A DNA stretch of 64,000 nt from CADEED01 sp035995425. Its GTDB lineage: Bacteria > Pseudomonadota > Gammaproteobacteria > Steroidobacterales > Steroidobacteraceae. Positions within the stretch are counted from its first letter, which is position 1. Every line of letters starts with the position of its first letter. The notes below the pieces were generated by a model. It was not told where the DNA came from, did not search any database, and was given only the letters and a program-made list of their open reading frames with translations. Location of the stretch: positions 1 through 64,000 of the forward strand of contig DASYKM010000215.1 in NCBI GenBank assembly GCA_035995425.1, read 5' to 3'. The position numbers were made by a program, and so were the translations under genes. Shown piece by piece: positions 26,195 through 34,629 of the stretch.

Positions 26195-26992
26195 TTACAG
26201 GTCGAGCTTGATGCTCACGGGGCAGTGATCCGAACCCATGACATCGGCGTGGATCTTCGCCTCTTTCACTTTCTTCCTGACGGCCTCGGAAACCAGCACG
26301 TAGTCGATTCTCCATCCCACGTTGCGCGCGCGTGAGTTGGCGAAATGACTCCACCACGAATAGTGACCGTTGCCTTGCGTGAACATGCGGAAGGTGTCGA
26401 CGAAGCCGGCGTCCACGAAATTCTGGAAACCCTCGCGCTCTTCGTCCGTGAATCCCTTCTTGCCCTTGTTAGGCTTCGGGTTCGCGAGGTCGAGCTCGGT
26501 GTGCGCGACATTGAGGTCGCCGCAGAAGATCACGGGTTTGCTCTTGTCGAGCTGCTTGCACCAGGCGAGAAAGGCGGGGTCCCAGTGCTCGTGCCGCAGC
26601 TTGAGCCGGCTCAGGTCGTCTTTGGCATTGGGCGTGTAGACCGTGACCACGAAGAATTTGTCGAATTCCGCCGTGATCACGCGGCCTTCGTTGGCGGAGT
26701 CGCGTTTCAGTTCGTCGGCGAACGTGAATTTCTTGGCGAAGCTGTCGGGAAAGCCATTCGTGACCTTGATGGGTTCCTGCTTCGAGAAGATCGCCGTACC
26801 GGAATAGCCTTTCTTCTCGGCCGAATTCCAGTACTCGTGATAGCCCTTGAGATCCACCTCGGCCTGGCCACGCTCGGCCTTGGTTTCCTGCAGACACAGG
26901 ACGTCGGGCTGGTGCTCGGCGATGAATTTCTGAAAGGTGCCCTTTTTGACGACGGCACGAATGCCGTTGACGTTCCAGCAATAGAGTTTCAT
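26195..26992 (-). CDS. xth: Exodeoxyribonuclease III (AP endonuclease, ExoA/Xth type)
   Basis: 265 residues covering the whole endonuclease/exonuclease/phosphatase fold: N-terminal MKLYCWNVNGIRA, Mg-binding CLQETKAE, YSGTAIFSK, YTPNA, catalytic GDLNVAH, GWRIDYVLVS and the closing GSDHCPVSI. It cuts DNA at abasic sites and removes 3' blocks during base-excision repair. The length agrees with the family. The ATG at 26992 is chosen because the fold begins with it and it lacks any extra N-terminal domain. Divergent from the GFA gene at 27039 (46 bases between starts). Confidence 0.95.
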   Translation of the reverse strand: MKLYCWNVNGIRAVVKKGTFQKFIAEHQPDVLCLQETKAERGQAEVDLKGYHEYWNSAEKKGYSGTAIFSKQEPIKVTNGFPDSFAKKFTFADELKRDSANEGRVITAEFDKFFVVTVYTPNAKDDLSRLKLRHEHWDPAFLAWCKQLDKSKPVIFCGDLNVAHTELDLANPKPNKGKKGFTDEEREGFQNFVDAGFVDTFRMFTQGNGHYSWWSHFANSRARNVGWRIDYVLVSEAVRKKVKEAKIHADVMGSDHCPVSIKLDL

Positions 26993-27038
26993 GCGCGCGA
27001 GTATAAACGGGCGGCGAAAACCGGGCAGAATGCGAAGC

Positions 27039-27452
27039 ATGGAAATTACCGGCGGTTGCCTCTGCAAGGCGGTGCGGTTTCGCATCGCGGCCGAGCCCAT
27101 TGCCATGCGGCTGTGCTGGTGCCGGCTGTGCCAGTACATCGCGGCGGGCAATGCCACGGTGAACGTGGTGTTTCCGAGCAATGCCATCGTCGTCGAAGGA
27201 ACTCTTACCGACTACCGCAGCGTTGCCGACAGCGGCAACGTCATGCACCGCCGCTTCTGTCCGGGTTGTGGCACGCATCTGTTCAGCGCAGCAGAATCGC
27301 GGCCGCATCTGCTCATTGTTCGCAATGGGGCGCTCGATGACACGGCGCTCGCTCGCCCGGGCGCCACCATCTGGACCGCCCAGGCGCCGGAATGGGCGTG
27401 GATCGACGAAAGTATTACCCAGCACGCAGGCCAGCCGCCGCCAGTGGCATAG
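27039..27452 (+). CDS. GFA/CENP-V-type zinc-binding protein
   Basis: 137 residues with the three cysteine clusters of the glutathione-dependent formaldehyde-activating (GFA) fold: GGCLCKAVRF, CWCRLCQ and FCPGCGTHLFS. Such proteins bind zinc and often act as small enzymes or carriers; most family members have no proven formaldehyde activity. The ATG at 27039 begins immediately before the MEITGGCLC motif; in-frame upstream sequence looks non-coding. Alone on its strand, 58 bases before the next kinase gene. Role uncertain. Confidence 0.88.
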   Translation: MEITGGCLCKAVRFRIAAEPIAMRLCWCRLCQYIAAGNATVNVVFPSNAIVVEGTLTDYRSVADSGNVMHRRFCPGCGTHLFSAAESRPHLLIVRNGALDDTALARPGATIWTAQAPEWAWIDESITQHAGQPPPVA

Positions 27453-27510
27453 ATGACAGCTTCCCGGTGGCGGACGGGGTAATCTCGCGCCTACAGGAAG
27501 CTTCGCAGGT

Positions 27511-29883
27511 GTGCCCCTGATCTCGCGCATTTCTCAAGAATTCCGCTTCGCGCGTCTGTGGCCGTGGATAGAAAAGACCGCGCTGCGCCGTTTCGGATTC
27601 GCGGCGATCCTGGCCGCGGTCGCGGCGGCGCTGCATTGGGCGATCCTGCCGATCACGCAGGCGCGCGTCACATTCATCTTCTTCGTGCCGGCCATCGTGC
27701 TGGTCACCACCATCGCTGGCCGCTGGCCCGGTGTGCTGGTGGCCATGGTCGGGCTCGTGAACTCGGCGATCATGAAAGAGCCGGGGACGATCATGATCCC
27801 CAACTCCGCCGAACAGGTGGCGATGATCTCGTCGGCCCTGGTGTCGATCCTGGTCATCCTGGTCGGCGACTACTACCGCTCGATTTCGCGCCGTGAGCTG
27901 TCCGATTTGCATGACCTGCACGAGCTCTCCGCCGCACTCGCCACCCTCTCCAAACTACCCGACCAGCTCAAGCTCATTCTCACGACCTTCGCGCGCATGC
28001 ATGGCGCGACCGCAGGCCTGGTCTGCACCTATCAGACCCGCCGCGACACGCTGAGCGTCGCGGCGAGCATCGGCATCAGTCCGCGGGCGCTGAATTTACT
28101 GGACGAGCAGGGCGGCGGCTGCGGGCTGGCATTCGTCGAGCGCGTACGCGTCGAGATCGCCGACACCGAAACGGACGCACGGTTCGCCGCATTCCGCGAC
28201 TTCGCGCGCGAGGAAGCTGTGCGCTCGATTCACTCGACACCGCTCATCAGCCGTGACGGCGAGATTCTGGGCGCGCTGGCGGTGCACTTTCCGGCGCCGC
28301 GGCGCCCGTCGGAGCGTGAGATCCGCATCGCCGGCATCTGCGCGCGCAAGGCGGCGGTGTTCATCGAACGCGCACGCGCCGAAGACCTTGTCAGTGAGCG
28401 CGACCGCCGCTTCGAAAGCGTGCTCGAAGTGTCCGCCGTGCCGTTCATGGTGTTCGCTCCGGTCCGCGACGCTGACAAGCGCATCGTCGATTTCCGGTTC
28501 GTGTACCTCAACGCGGCAGCCGCGAATGTCATGCGCATCCGGGCATCCGACTTTGCCGGCCGCAAGGTTCTCGACGTGCTGCCGCGCGCCTGGGACGACC
28601 CGGGCCGCTTCGAGATGTACGTCGAGGCGCTCGAACGAAACGAGATGCGGCAGGCCGAGCGTCAGTCGGCCGCCGATGGCAACCATGCCTGGTATCACAT
28701 CGTCGCTTCACCGCTCGACGGTGATCTTGCCATCTGGTGGGCTGACATCACGCAGCGAAAGCGCTACGAACGCGAATTGCTCGACGCCGATCGCCGCAAG
28801 GATGAATTTCTCGCCACGCTGGCGCACGAGCTGCGCAACCCGCTGGCGCCGATCCGCCAGGCGGCCACCATCGCGCGCAACGAGAACGCCACGGAAGCCC
28901 AGAAGCGCTGGTCGAACAACGTCATCGAGCGCCAGGTGCAGCACATGTCGCTGTTGCTCGACGATCTGCTCGATGTCTCGCGCATCACGCACGGCACGCT
29001 GCAGCTGCGTAAACAGCGCTCCGACCTGCAATCCATCGTGGGCGCCGCGGTCGAGACGGCGCGGCCGCTCATCGACGAACGGCGCCACCAGCTCGCGCTC
29101 GACATTCCCGAGCACCTGCACGTGAACAGCGACCCGTTGCGCCTGGCACAGGTGTTGTCGAACCTGCTCACCAACGCCGCCAAGTACACCAACCCGCAGG
29201 GAAAGATCCGCGTGGTCGCCACGCAGAAATCCGCCGAGCTCGAGATGCTCGTCGAGGACAACGGCATCGGCATCGCGCCCGAGGATCTGCCGAAAGTCTT
29301 CGGCATGTTCGCGCAGCTGCGCGCGGCGCAGGATCACGCGGGCGGTGGCCTTGGAATCGGCCTCGCACTCGCCAAGGGCATTGTCGAGCTGCACGGGGGA
29401 CGCATCGAAGCGGCCAGCGCGGGTGTCGGCATGGGCAGCCGCTTCACCGTACGGCTGCCGAACGCCGCGGTCGCGGCGGTCGATGCGCCGGTCATCGGCG
29501 CGGCCCGCAACGGCCACGCCGCGCCTAACAAACGCATCCTGCTCGCCGACGACAATCGCGACGCCGCCGAGAGCCTGGCCATCATCCTGCGGCTGGAAGG
29601 CCACGAAGTGGAGCTGGCGCACGACGGCAACGCGGCGCTGCGCAGCTACGAAGAACGCCGGCCCGACGTGGCGCTGCTCGACATCGGCATGCCGATGGCC
29701 AATGGCTATGAGGTGGCCCGGAGAATTCGCGCCATGCCCGCCGGCAAGGAAGTGTTGCTGATCGCGATCACCGGCTGGGCACAGGACGCCGACAAGGCGG
29801 AGTCGCGTGCCGCCGGTTTCGACCACCATCTCACCAAGCCGATCGAACCCGACGCGCTCATCGATTTGTTAGGTGCCCCCTAA
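27511..29883 (+). CDS. Hybrid sensor histidine kinase (DUF4118-type membrane domain, GAF, PAS, HisKA, HATPase, receiver)
   Basis: 790 residues from GTG 27511, with AGGAAG about 11 bases upstream. Four membrane helices (about 25-125) resemble the KdpD-type DUF4118 domain. A GAF domain (about 145-285) and PAS domain (about 305-420) follow. HisKA has His439 in LAHELRNPLAP; HATPase shows NLLTNAAKYTN, DNGIGI and GIGLALAKG; the receiver has Asp724 in LLDIGMP. It likely senses a cytosolic or membrane cue and passes phosphate to its own receiver and then to an unlinked partner, since no free regulator lies next to it. Signal unknown. Confidence 0.92.
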   Translation: MPLISRISQEFRFARLWPWIEKTALRRFGFAAILAAVAAALHWAILPITQARVTFIFFVPAIVLVTTIAGRWPGVLVAMVGLVNSAIMKEPGTIMIPNSAEQVAMISSALVSILVILVGDYYRSISRRELSDLHDLHELSAALATLSKLPDQLKLILTTFARMHGATAGLVCTYQTRRDTLSVAASIGISPRALNLLDEQGGGCGLAFVERVRVEIADTETDARFAAFRDFAREEAVRSIHSTPLISRDGEILGALAVHFPAPRRPSEREIRIAGICARKAAVFIERARAEDLVSERDRRFESVLEVSAVPFMVFAPVRDADKRIVDFRFVYLNAAAANVMRIRASDFAGRKVLDVLPRAWDDPGRFEMYVEALERNEMRQAERQSAADGNHAWYHIVASPLDGDLAIWWADITQRKRYERELLDADRRKDEFLATLAHELRNPLAPIRQAATIARNENATEAQKRWSNNVIERQVQHMSLLLDDLLDVSRITHGTLQLRKQRSDLQSIVGAAVETARPLIDERRHQLALDIPEHLHVNSDPLRLAQVLSNLLTNAAKYTNPQGKIRVVATQKSAELEMLVEDNGIGIAPEDLPKVFGMFAQLRAAQDHAGGGLGIGLALAKGIVELHGGRIEAASAGVGMGSRFTVRLPNAAVAAVDAPVIGAARNGHAAPNKRILLADDNRDAAESLAIILRLEGHEVELAHDGNAALRSYEERRPDVALLDIGMPMANGYEVARRIRAMPAGKEVLLIAITGWAQDADKAESRAAGFDHHLTKPIEPDALIDLLGAP

Positions 29884-29923
29884 GGGTAGATAGGTAGTAG
29901 CCACCGTGGGAGAGATCATCGGG

Positions 29924-29961
29924 TCGTGACAGATAGCCTTATGCTGCCGCCGCTGTCACGA
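29924..29961 (+). promoter_or_regulatory. 9-bp inverted repeat in the leader of the 29971 gene
   Basis: TCGTGACAG (29924-29932) and CTGTCACGA (29953-29961) form perfect arms around 20 bases. The right arm abuts the ribosome-binding site GAGGGA (29960-29965) of the next gene, so it could be an operator or an RNA structure controlling translation. No known family of site recognised. Confidence 0.5.
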
Positions 29962-29970
29962 GGGAATGCG

Positions 29971-30528
29971 ATGAACTACGGGCCATTGGAATTTGCTGCC
30001 TATCTGCGGCGTAAGGGCACGAAAAACCAGGACCCGGCGGCCGTCAAGGCGGCACGGGACGCAGCGCCCGCCGACGGCCCGGAAATGAACCGGCTCACGG
30101 TCGTTACCGGCCAGAGCTCGCCGGTCCGCGTGGCGGGTGTCGCGCAGGTCGAGGCGGTCAGCGTTTACGAGGCGGTGGCCATGCGCGCGCCATGCGTGCC
30201 CAGCAGCCCGGGCCCGGTCAGGGTTCTAGTTAGGCCGACGCGGTTGCCCGTGGTGCTGGTGCTGTCTTCGCACCAGACCGTGCGATGGCAGCTCACGCTC
30301 GCACCCGGCGCGGCTCTCAATGCGGTGTTGTTGTCCGGATACGGCGAATCCACGGTGGCCGGTGCCGGCGCCGCGGTGGTTTCCTCCATCGGTGGTTTCT
30401 ACGCGTTCAAGCGCGGCTCGGCCGAGTTCAAGCACCTGGAAAGCGAAGTGATGCGGTGTACGGGGCGGAACATCGACGGCTTCCAGAGCGACTACGCCGG
30501 CGACTCCTTCGAGATCGGCCAGCAATAG
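29971..30528 (+). CDS. Hypothetical protein
   Basis: 185 residues. ATG 29971 is selected because GAGGGA sits at proper spacing and the frame upstream holds the inverted repeat. The N-terminus is short and charged (FAAYLRRKGTKNQDPAAV); the middle is rich in Val and small residues (PVRVLVRPTRLPVVLVLSS) and looks like a beta-rich domain; a Gly/Ala segment (STVAGAGAAVVSSIGGFYAF) precedes an acidic end. No signal peptide or clear membrane helix. I do not recognise the family. It converges with the PLD gene 11 bases downstream. Confidence 0.65.
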   Translation: MNYGPLEFAAYLRRKGTKNQDPAAVKAARDAAPADGPEMNRLTVVTGQSSPVRVAGVAQVEAVSVYEAVAMRAPCVPSSPGPVRVLVRPTRLPVVLVLSSHQTVRWQLTLAPGAALNAVLLSGYGESTVAGAGAAVVSSIGGFYAFKRGSAEFKHLESEVMRCTGRNIDGFQSDYAGDSFEIGQQ

Positions 30529-30539
30529 CGAGCACCGAA

Positions 30540-31808
30540 CTAAAGCTGCGAACGAAGCAGCAGCGCCAGCCTTTCGTTGATGCGCCGGCCGAACTTCCGG
30601 TGACGCCATTTGTTCAACACCATGCGGCGTGATCGCTGGATGTCGGCATCGATGAGCCGCAGGTGCTCAGCCGCCAGCTCTTCGCTGAACACATTGAGAT
30701 TGGCTTCGTCGTTGAGGCGGAACGAGCGATCGTCGAAGTTCGACGAACCCACCGAGCTCCACAAGCCGTCGATCACCAGAACCTTGGAGTGCATCATCGT
30801 CGGCTGGTACTCGAAGATCTGGATGCCGGATTTGAGCAGCGATCCATACAGTCCCTGCGCGGCCCAGCGGCCGATGCGCGCATCGGTGTGGCGACCGGGC
30901 ACCACGATGCGCACGCGCAAGCCCCGCCGCGCGGCCGAGCACAGCGCCTCGACGGTGAGTTTGTCGGGTACGAAGTAGGCGTTCTCGATGTCGATGGTCG
31001 TCCTGGCGGCGGTCAGCGCCAGCAACACCATGAGATGCATGCTTTCCGAGCCGCCGACCGGCGAGCTGCCGAACATCTGCGCTTCCATGTCGCCGGCGGC
31101 CGAGAGTGTCGGAAAGTAGTCCGCGCCGTGCAGCACCCGGCCGGTGGCCTTGATCCAGTTGTCGATGAAGACCGCCTGCATCTGCGCCACGACCGGCCCT
31201 TCGGCCTTGTAGTGATTCTCGCGCCATGGCGGCAATCCATCGATGCCGTCGCACCATTCGACGCCCATGCCCACGCCGCCGGTGAAACCGACCTTGCCGT
31301 CCACCACCAGCAACTTGCGATGCGTGCGGTTGTTGAGCCGGCCGAGGTGGTACCAGGACGGTGGATGGTAGATCTGCAGGTCGCATCCGGCGGCGCGCGC
31401 CTCGGCCAACAACGACGAGTCCATGGTCCGCGAGCCCAGCCAGTCGAGCAGCATGTGCACCTGCACGCCACGGCGCGCGGCGTTCGCCAGCTCATCGACG
31501 AATTTCGCGGCGATGGAGTCGCGGAACACGAAGGTTTCGAAGGTGATGTTGGTCTGCGCCGTGCGAATCGCGTTGAGCATGGCCGGGTAGATCTGCTCGC
31601 CGTTCACCAGCTGCGTGATCTTGTTGCCGGCGACCAGCGGTGGCCCGAGCAGGATGCCGAGCGCGCGCCGGAAATCCGCATCGCCGCTGGTGTACAGCCG
31701 ACGCGGACGGTACAGCAGCCGCTTCTCGGTGGTGGCGAGATTGGCGCCGATCCACAGCACGAACGCCGTGACGAACAGCGTGGTGAGAACGATCGCGGTT
31801 ACGGACAT
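30540..31808 (-). CDS. Cardiolipin synthase-like phospholipase D protein (ClsB type)
   Basis: 422 residues. One N-terminal membrane helix (about 5-25) is followed by two PLD repeats with HKD motifs: HRKLLVVDG (H163, K165, D170) and HSKVLVIDG (H340). GGVGMG and GSSNFDDRSF follow each motif as in true members. Such enzymes transfer a phosphatidyl group to glycerol or phosphatidylglycerol to make cardiolipin at the inner membrane. Both active sites look intact. The neighbour across the divergent gap is a hemerythrin protein. Cardiolipin synthase is the best guess; other phosphatidyltransferases are possible. Confidence 0.88.
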   Translation of the reverse strand: MSVTAIVLTTLFVTAFVLWIGANLATTEKRLLYRPRRLYTSGDADFRRALGILLGPPLVAGNKITQLVNGEQIYPAMLNAIRTAQTNITFETFVFRDSIAAKFVDELANAARRGVQVHMLLDWLGSRTMDSSLLAEARAAGCDLQIYHPPSWYHLGRLNNRTHRKLLVVDGKVGFTGGVGMGVEWCDGIDGLPPWRENHYKAEGPVVAQMQAVFIDNWIKATGRVLHGADYFPTLSAAGDMEAQMFGSSPVGGSESMHLMVLLALTAARTTIDIENAYFVPDKLTVEALCSAARRGLRVRIVVPGRHTDARIGRWAAQGLYGSLLKSGIQIFEYQPTMMHSKVLVIDGLWSSVGSSNFDDRSFRLNDEANLNVFSEELAAEHLRLIDADIQRSRRMVLNKWRHRKFGRRINERLALLLRSQL

Positions 31809-31906
31809 GCTGTGGGATGCACCTTACACATATCGTCATGATCCGTTGCTTTCGACGGGCGGCGCAAGCACCTACGGTGCTGATCACTTTCCACAGGAGC
31901 ACACCC

Positions 31907-32464
31907 ATGGCCAAAGCCAAGACGAAAGCGCGCGGCAAGCGTGCGAAATCCCCGGACGCGATCGCACTCCTCAAGGCGGATCACCGCCAGGTGTCGGACT
32001 GGTTCGCGCAATTCGAGAAAGCGAAGTCCGGCGATCGCAAGCTCGAGCTCGCGACCAGGATCTGCGATGCGCTGAAGGTGCATACCCGCATCGAAGAGGA
32101 GATTTTCTATCCGGCGTTCCTCGAGGCGACGCGCGACAAGGATCTGCACCACGAAGCCGAAATCGAGCACGATGCCGCCAAGAAGCTGATCGCCGAGATC
32201 GACGCTTCGGGTCCGGATGACGACTACTACGAAGCGAAAGTCAAAGTGCTGTCGGAAATGATCAAGCATCACGTGAAGGAAGAAGAGCAGCCTGGCGGCA
32301 TGTTTGCCGAAGCCCGCAAGTCGGATATGGATCTCGCGGCGCTCGGCGTGCAGCTGACGACGCGCAAAGGGGAGCTCGAAAGCCAGCTCGCGCAGGCGCC
32401 GCCGGGCGCCCGCAAGGGAACGAACGGCATCCTCCAGCGCATTGCGAACGCAGCCACACGTTAG
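31907..32464 (+). CDS. Hemerythrin HHE-domain protein
   Basis: 185 residues. The ATG at 31907 has AGGAG (31895-31899) upstream. After a basic head (MAKAKTKARGKRAKS) come the helices of a hemerythrin-like bundle with iron-ligand-type His and Glu residues: KADHRQVSDWF, HTRIEEEIFYPAF, LHHEAEIEHDAAKKLI and KHHVKEEEQPGGMF. Such proteins bind a di-iron centre and sense or buffer oxygen, NO or peroxide, or store iron. Cytosolic. Its stop overlaps the stop of the AI-2E-type permease gene on the other strand by four bases. Confidence 0.9.
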   Translation: MAKAKTKARGKRAKSPDAIALLKADHRQVSDWFAQFEKAKSGDRKLELATRICDALKVHTRIEEEIFYPAFLEATRDKDLHHEAEIEHDAAKKLIAEIDASGPDDDYYEAKVKVLSEMIKHHVKEEEQPGGMFAEARKSDMDLAALGVQLTTRKGELESQLAQAPPGARKGTNGILQRIANAATR

Positions 32465-33636
32465 GCGGACTTGCGAGTGGCGGGCGGTTCCGCATCCGGC
32501 GCTGACCTGGCAGCGCCGGATTCCTTCGCTGAAATCACCGGCACGCGCCGCTTCAGGGACTTCGGGTTCCAGTGAGCATTGGGCGAGAGGAAGTCGCTCA
32601 GCACGTTCCATGACGGATGGTGTTGGGCGGCGACCTTGAGGGCCACCAGCACAGGAGTCGCCAGCAAGACGCCGGGGATGCCCCAGAAGGCGTAGCCGAA
32701 CCACACGCCGAGCAGAATCACCACCGCGTTCACTTCGCAGCGGCGACCGACGGTCAGTGGCTGGACAATCTGCCCTTCGATGAGATGCAGGAGGATGAAC
32801 ACGCCCGGCACCGCCAGCGCGTGCGCCAGGTCCGGAAAGGTCACGAGTGCCGCGCACGCAAATACGAAAATCGCGGCGATCGGTCCGAGATACGGAATGA
32901 AATTCAGCACGCCGGCGAGCACGCCCCAGAGAAGCGCATTCGGCATGCCGAGCGCGTACAGCGCGAAGCCGGTGGCGATGCCGAGACCGAGATTGATCAG
33001 GGCGATGGTGCCAAAATAGCGCCCCACCTCCTGGCGGATGGCTTCCGTGAGCCGAAGCGTTTTCATATTGGCTTCGTTGCCGGCGAGCGATGCGCCCATG
33101 CGCGCGAGCAGTGGTGGCCCGCCGGCCAGAAAGAATAAAGTAAAAGGAATGACCGAGAGCCATTCGAAAAAACCCTTGGTGATCGAGATCGCCGTGCTCT
33201 CCCCTGCAACCGGGGTGACGATGGCGGGCGTGCCACTCACGGCGGTGCCGCCCTGGGTCAGCCGGCCGGCGCGATCGGCGACGTCGTCCAGGCGTTCGAA
33301 CATGTCGCGCAACGGCTTCAGGCGCGGATCGATCTTGCGCATGGTCTGCGGCGCGCGCGCCAGCCATTCGGTGGCCGGGGTCCACACGGCGTTTACCGCC
33401 GCGACAGCCGCGGCGAACACCACGATCAGCACGATGCCGACTGCCAGCACCCGGCGCACGTGCCAGCGCTGCAGTCTATCTACCGCCGGCGTCAGCAGCA
33501 TCGCGAGAAACAGCGCCACGGCCACGGGGATGAAGACGTCCTGTGCGAAGTAGAGCAGGGTGCCCACGGCCAGAATCGACAGCAGGATGATGGCCTTGCG
33601 CAGCGTGGTGTCGGCAAGAGGGGTTGGGGTACTCAC
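32461..33636 (-). CDS. AI-2E (PerM/YdiK)-family membrane transporter
   Basis: 391 residues with about eight membrane helices, for example KAIILLSILAVGTLLYFAQ and LLWGVLAGVLNFIPYLGPI; the latter NFIPYLGP motif is the family hallmark, and GQIVQPLTVG and WGIPGVLLATP also match. Family members are proposed efflux permeases; only a few are linked to autoinducer-2 or to Na+/H+ exchange, so the substrate is unknown. A soluble C-terminal tail (about 345-391) is basic. It converges with the hemerythrin gene, their stops overlapping. Confidence 0.9.
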   Translation of the reverse strand: MSTPTPLADTTLRKAIILLSILAVGTLLYFAQDVFIPVAVALFLAMLLTPAVDRLQRWHVRRVLAVGIVLIVVFAAAVAAVNAVWTPATEWLARAPQTMRKIDPRLKPLRDMFERLDDVADRAGRLTQGGTAVSGTPAIVTPVAGESTAISITKGFFEWLSVIPFTLFFLAGGPPLLARMGASLAGNEANMKTLRLTEAIRQEVGRYFGTIALINLGLGIATGFALYALGMPNALLWGVLAGVLNFIPYLGPIAAIFVFACAALVTFPDLAHALAVPGVFILLHLIEGQIVQPLTVGRRCEVNAVVILLGVWFGYAFWGIPGVLLATPVLVALKVAAQHHPSWNVLSDFLSPNAHWNPKSLKRRVPVISAKESGAARSAPDAEPPATRKSA

Positions 33637-33939
33637 CCGCGTAAATGTCAGCTATTTGCTGACACGCCGACAGGCGCAAGAGTCTCCGTCGGTCGAACAA
33701 TTCTCGCGGACACGCGTAGGCCAGGTCCCACAAGGGGATTTGCCTGGGCTCAGCTCCAGCGGGAAGCAACCACCGCAACGCCGGCTGCCAGCGCGCAGAA
33801 GCCGAAGAGGAACGCAGCCGCGTTGGCTGCGCGCTGAATCCGCCGAATGACGATGATTGGCATGGTGAAGGCACTGTACCTGCGCATCTCTAACAAAAGT
33901 GCGGGAACTGACCCCGTCCGGAGTGGTCCGACTCCTACA
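33637..33939. promoter_or_regulatory. Intergenic region with an inverted repeat and a REP-like motif
   Basis: This stretch of 303 bases separates two divergently transcribed genes. Right upstream of the AI-2E-type gene is a perfect 7-bp hairpin, TGTCAGC (33646-33652), loop TATTT, GCTGACA (33658-33664). At 33893-33925 lies AAAAGTGCGGGAACTGACCC followed by CGTCCGGAG, similar to the small dispersed palindromes seen at 36874 and 41976. A possible small membrane protein on the minus strand (33750-33887) is listed separately. Confidence 0.45.
33750..33887 (-). CDS. Possible small membrane protein (45 residues)
   Basis: An open frame in the gap between the AI-2E-type gene and the 33940 gene reads MRRYSAFTMPIIVIRRIQRA and then a 20-residue hydrophobic stretch with AAAFLFGFCALAAGVAVVAS before RWS. 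A later ATG at 33863 would give 37 residues. The positive-inside layout and single helix look natural, but no ribosome-binding site is obvious and no family is recognised. Confidence 0.3.
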   Translation of the reverse strand: MRRYSAFTMPIIVIRRIQRAANAAAFLFGFCALAAGVAVVASRWS

Positions 33940-34602
33940 ATGATGGGGCGTCGAACAGCGGCATTGCTCTGCGTGCTGCTGGTGCACGTGCTCGTCATCA
34001 ATGCGCTGCTCATGGATGAACCCATTGCAAGGCGGGTAGTCGTCGACTCGTTTTCCAGCGAACCGATCACCCTGTACCTGCCGCCGCTCGCGGAGGATGA
34101 GGCTGTCGCCGAGACGCAGACTCCGGCGCCAGCGCTGCGAAAGCCGCGCGCGGCGCCGGCAGCGGCGCCCGCGGCCGAGTCCGCCGGTGAATCCGCGGCC
34201 ATCTCCGTGCCCGAGCGTGTCGACTGGCCCATCGAGGCCAAAAAATCCGCAGCGCGCGTTCTGGCGGCGGAACTGGAAGCCGAACGCATCGCCAAGATGT
34301 TCGCGGGGCCCGGCGGCACCTGGGCGTCGCTGACCAAGCGGCAGAAATCCACGGTCAGCAAATTTCGCTGGAAGCCCGGCGTCGACGGTCTCGAGTACGA
34401 CGAGAAGGGCAATGCGATCTACCACCTGCCGAACGGCTGCACGATCGTGAACCTGGCGTTTTTCGCCTGCCCGATCGGCAGCAAGCCCAAGGCCCATGGC
34501 GACATGTTCGAGAACATGCGCGAGTACTTCGACGAGCAACGCCTGCCCGAAACCCACGAAGGCAATGGCACCGAGCCCGAGGCGCTGCGCCCGGCTAACT
34601 AG
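33940..34602 (+). CDS. Hypothetical membrane-anchored protein
   Basis: 220 residues from ATG 33940 (33943 also possible). A hydrophobic helix (residues about 5-22, RTAALLCVLLVHVLVINALL) anchors it, followed by an Ala/Pro-rich linker (about 60-95) and a folded C-terminal part with WKPGVDGLEYDEKGNAIYHL and two cysteines (CTIVNLAFFACPIG) that could form a disulfide in the periplasm. The overall plan resembles TonB/energy-transduction-type or periplasmic scaffolding proteins, but I recognise no family. Converges with deaD, 27 bases between stops. Confidence 0.75.
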   Translation: MMGRRTAALLCVLLVHVLVINALLMDEPIARRVVVDSFSSEPITLYLPPLAEDEAVAETQTPAPALRKPRAAPAAAPAAESAGESAAISVPERVDWPIEAKKSAARVLAAELEAERIAKMFAGPGGTWASLTKRQKSTVSKFRWKPGVDGLEYDEKGNAIYHLPNGCTIVNLAFFACPIGSKPKAHGDMFENMREYFDEQRLPETHEGNGTEPEALRPAN

Positions 34603-34629
34603 CTGCGCGGTGGCTTTTCAACAGACCGG

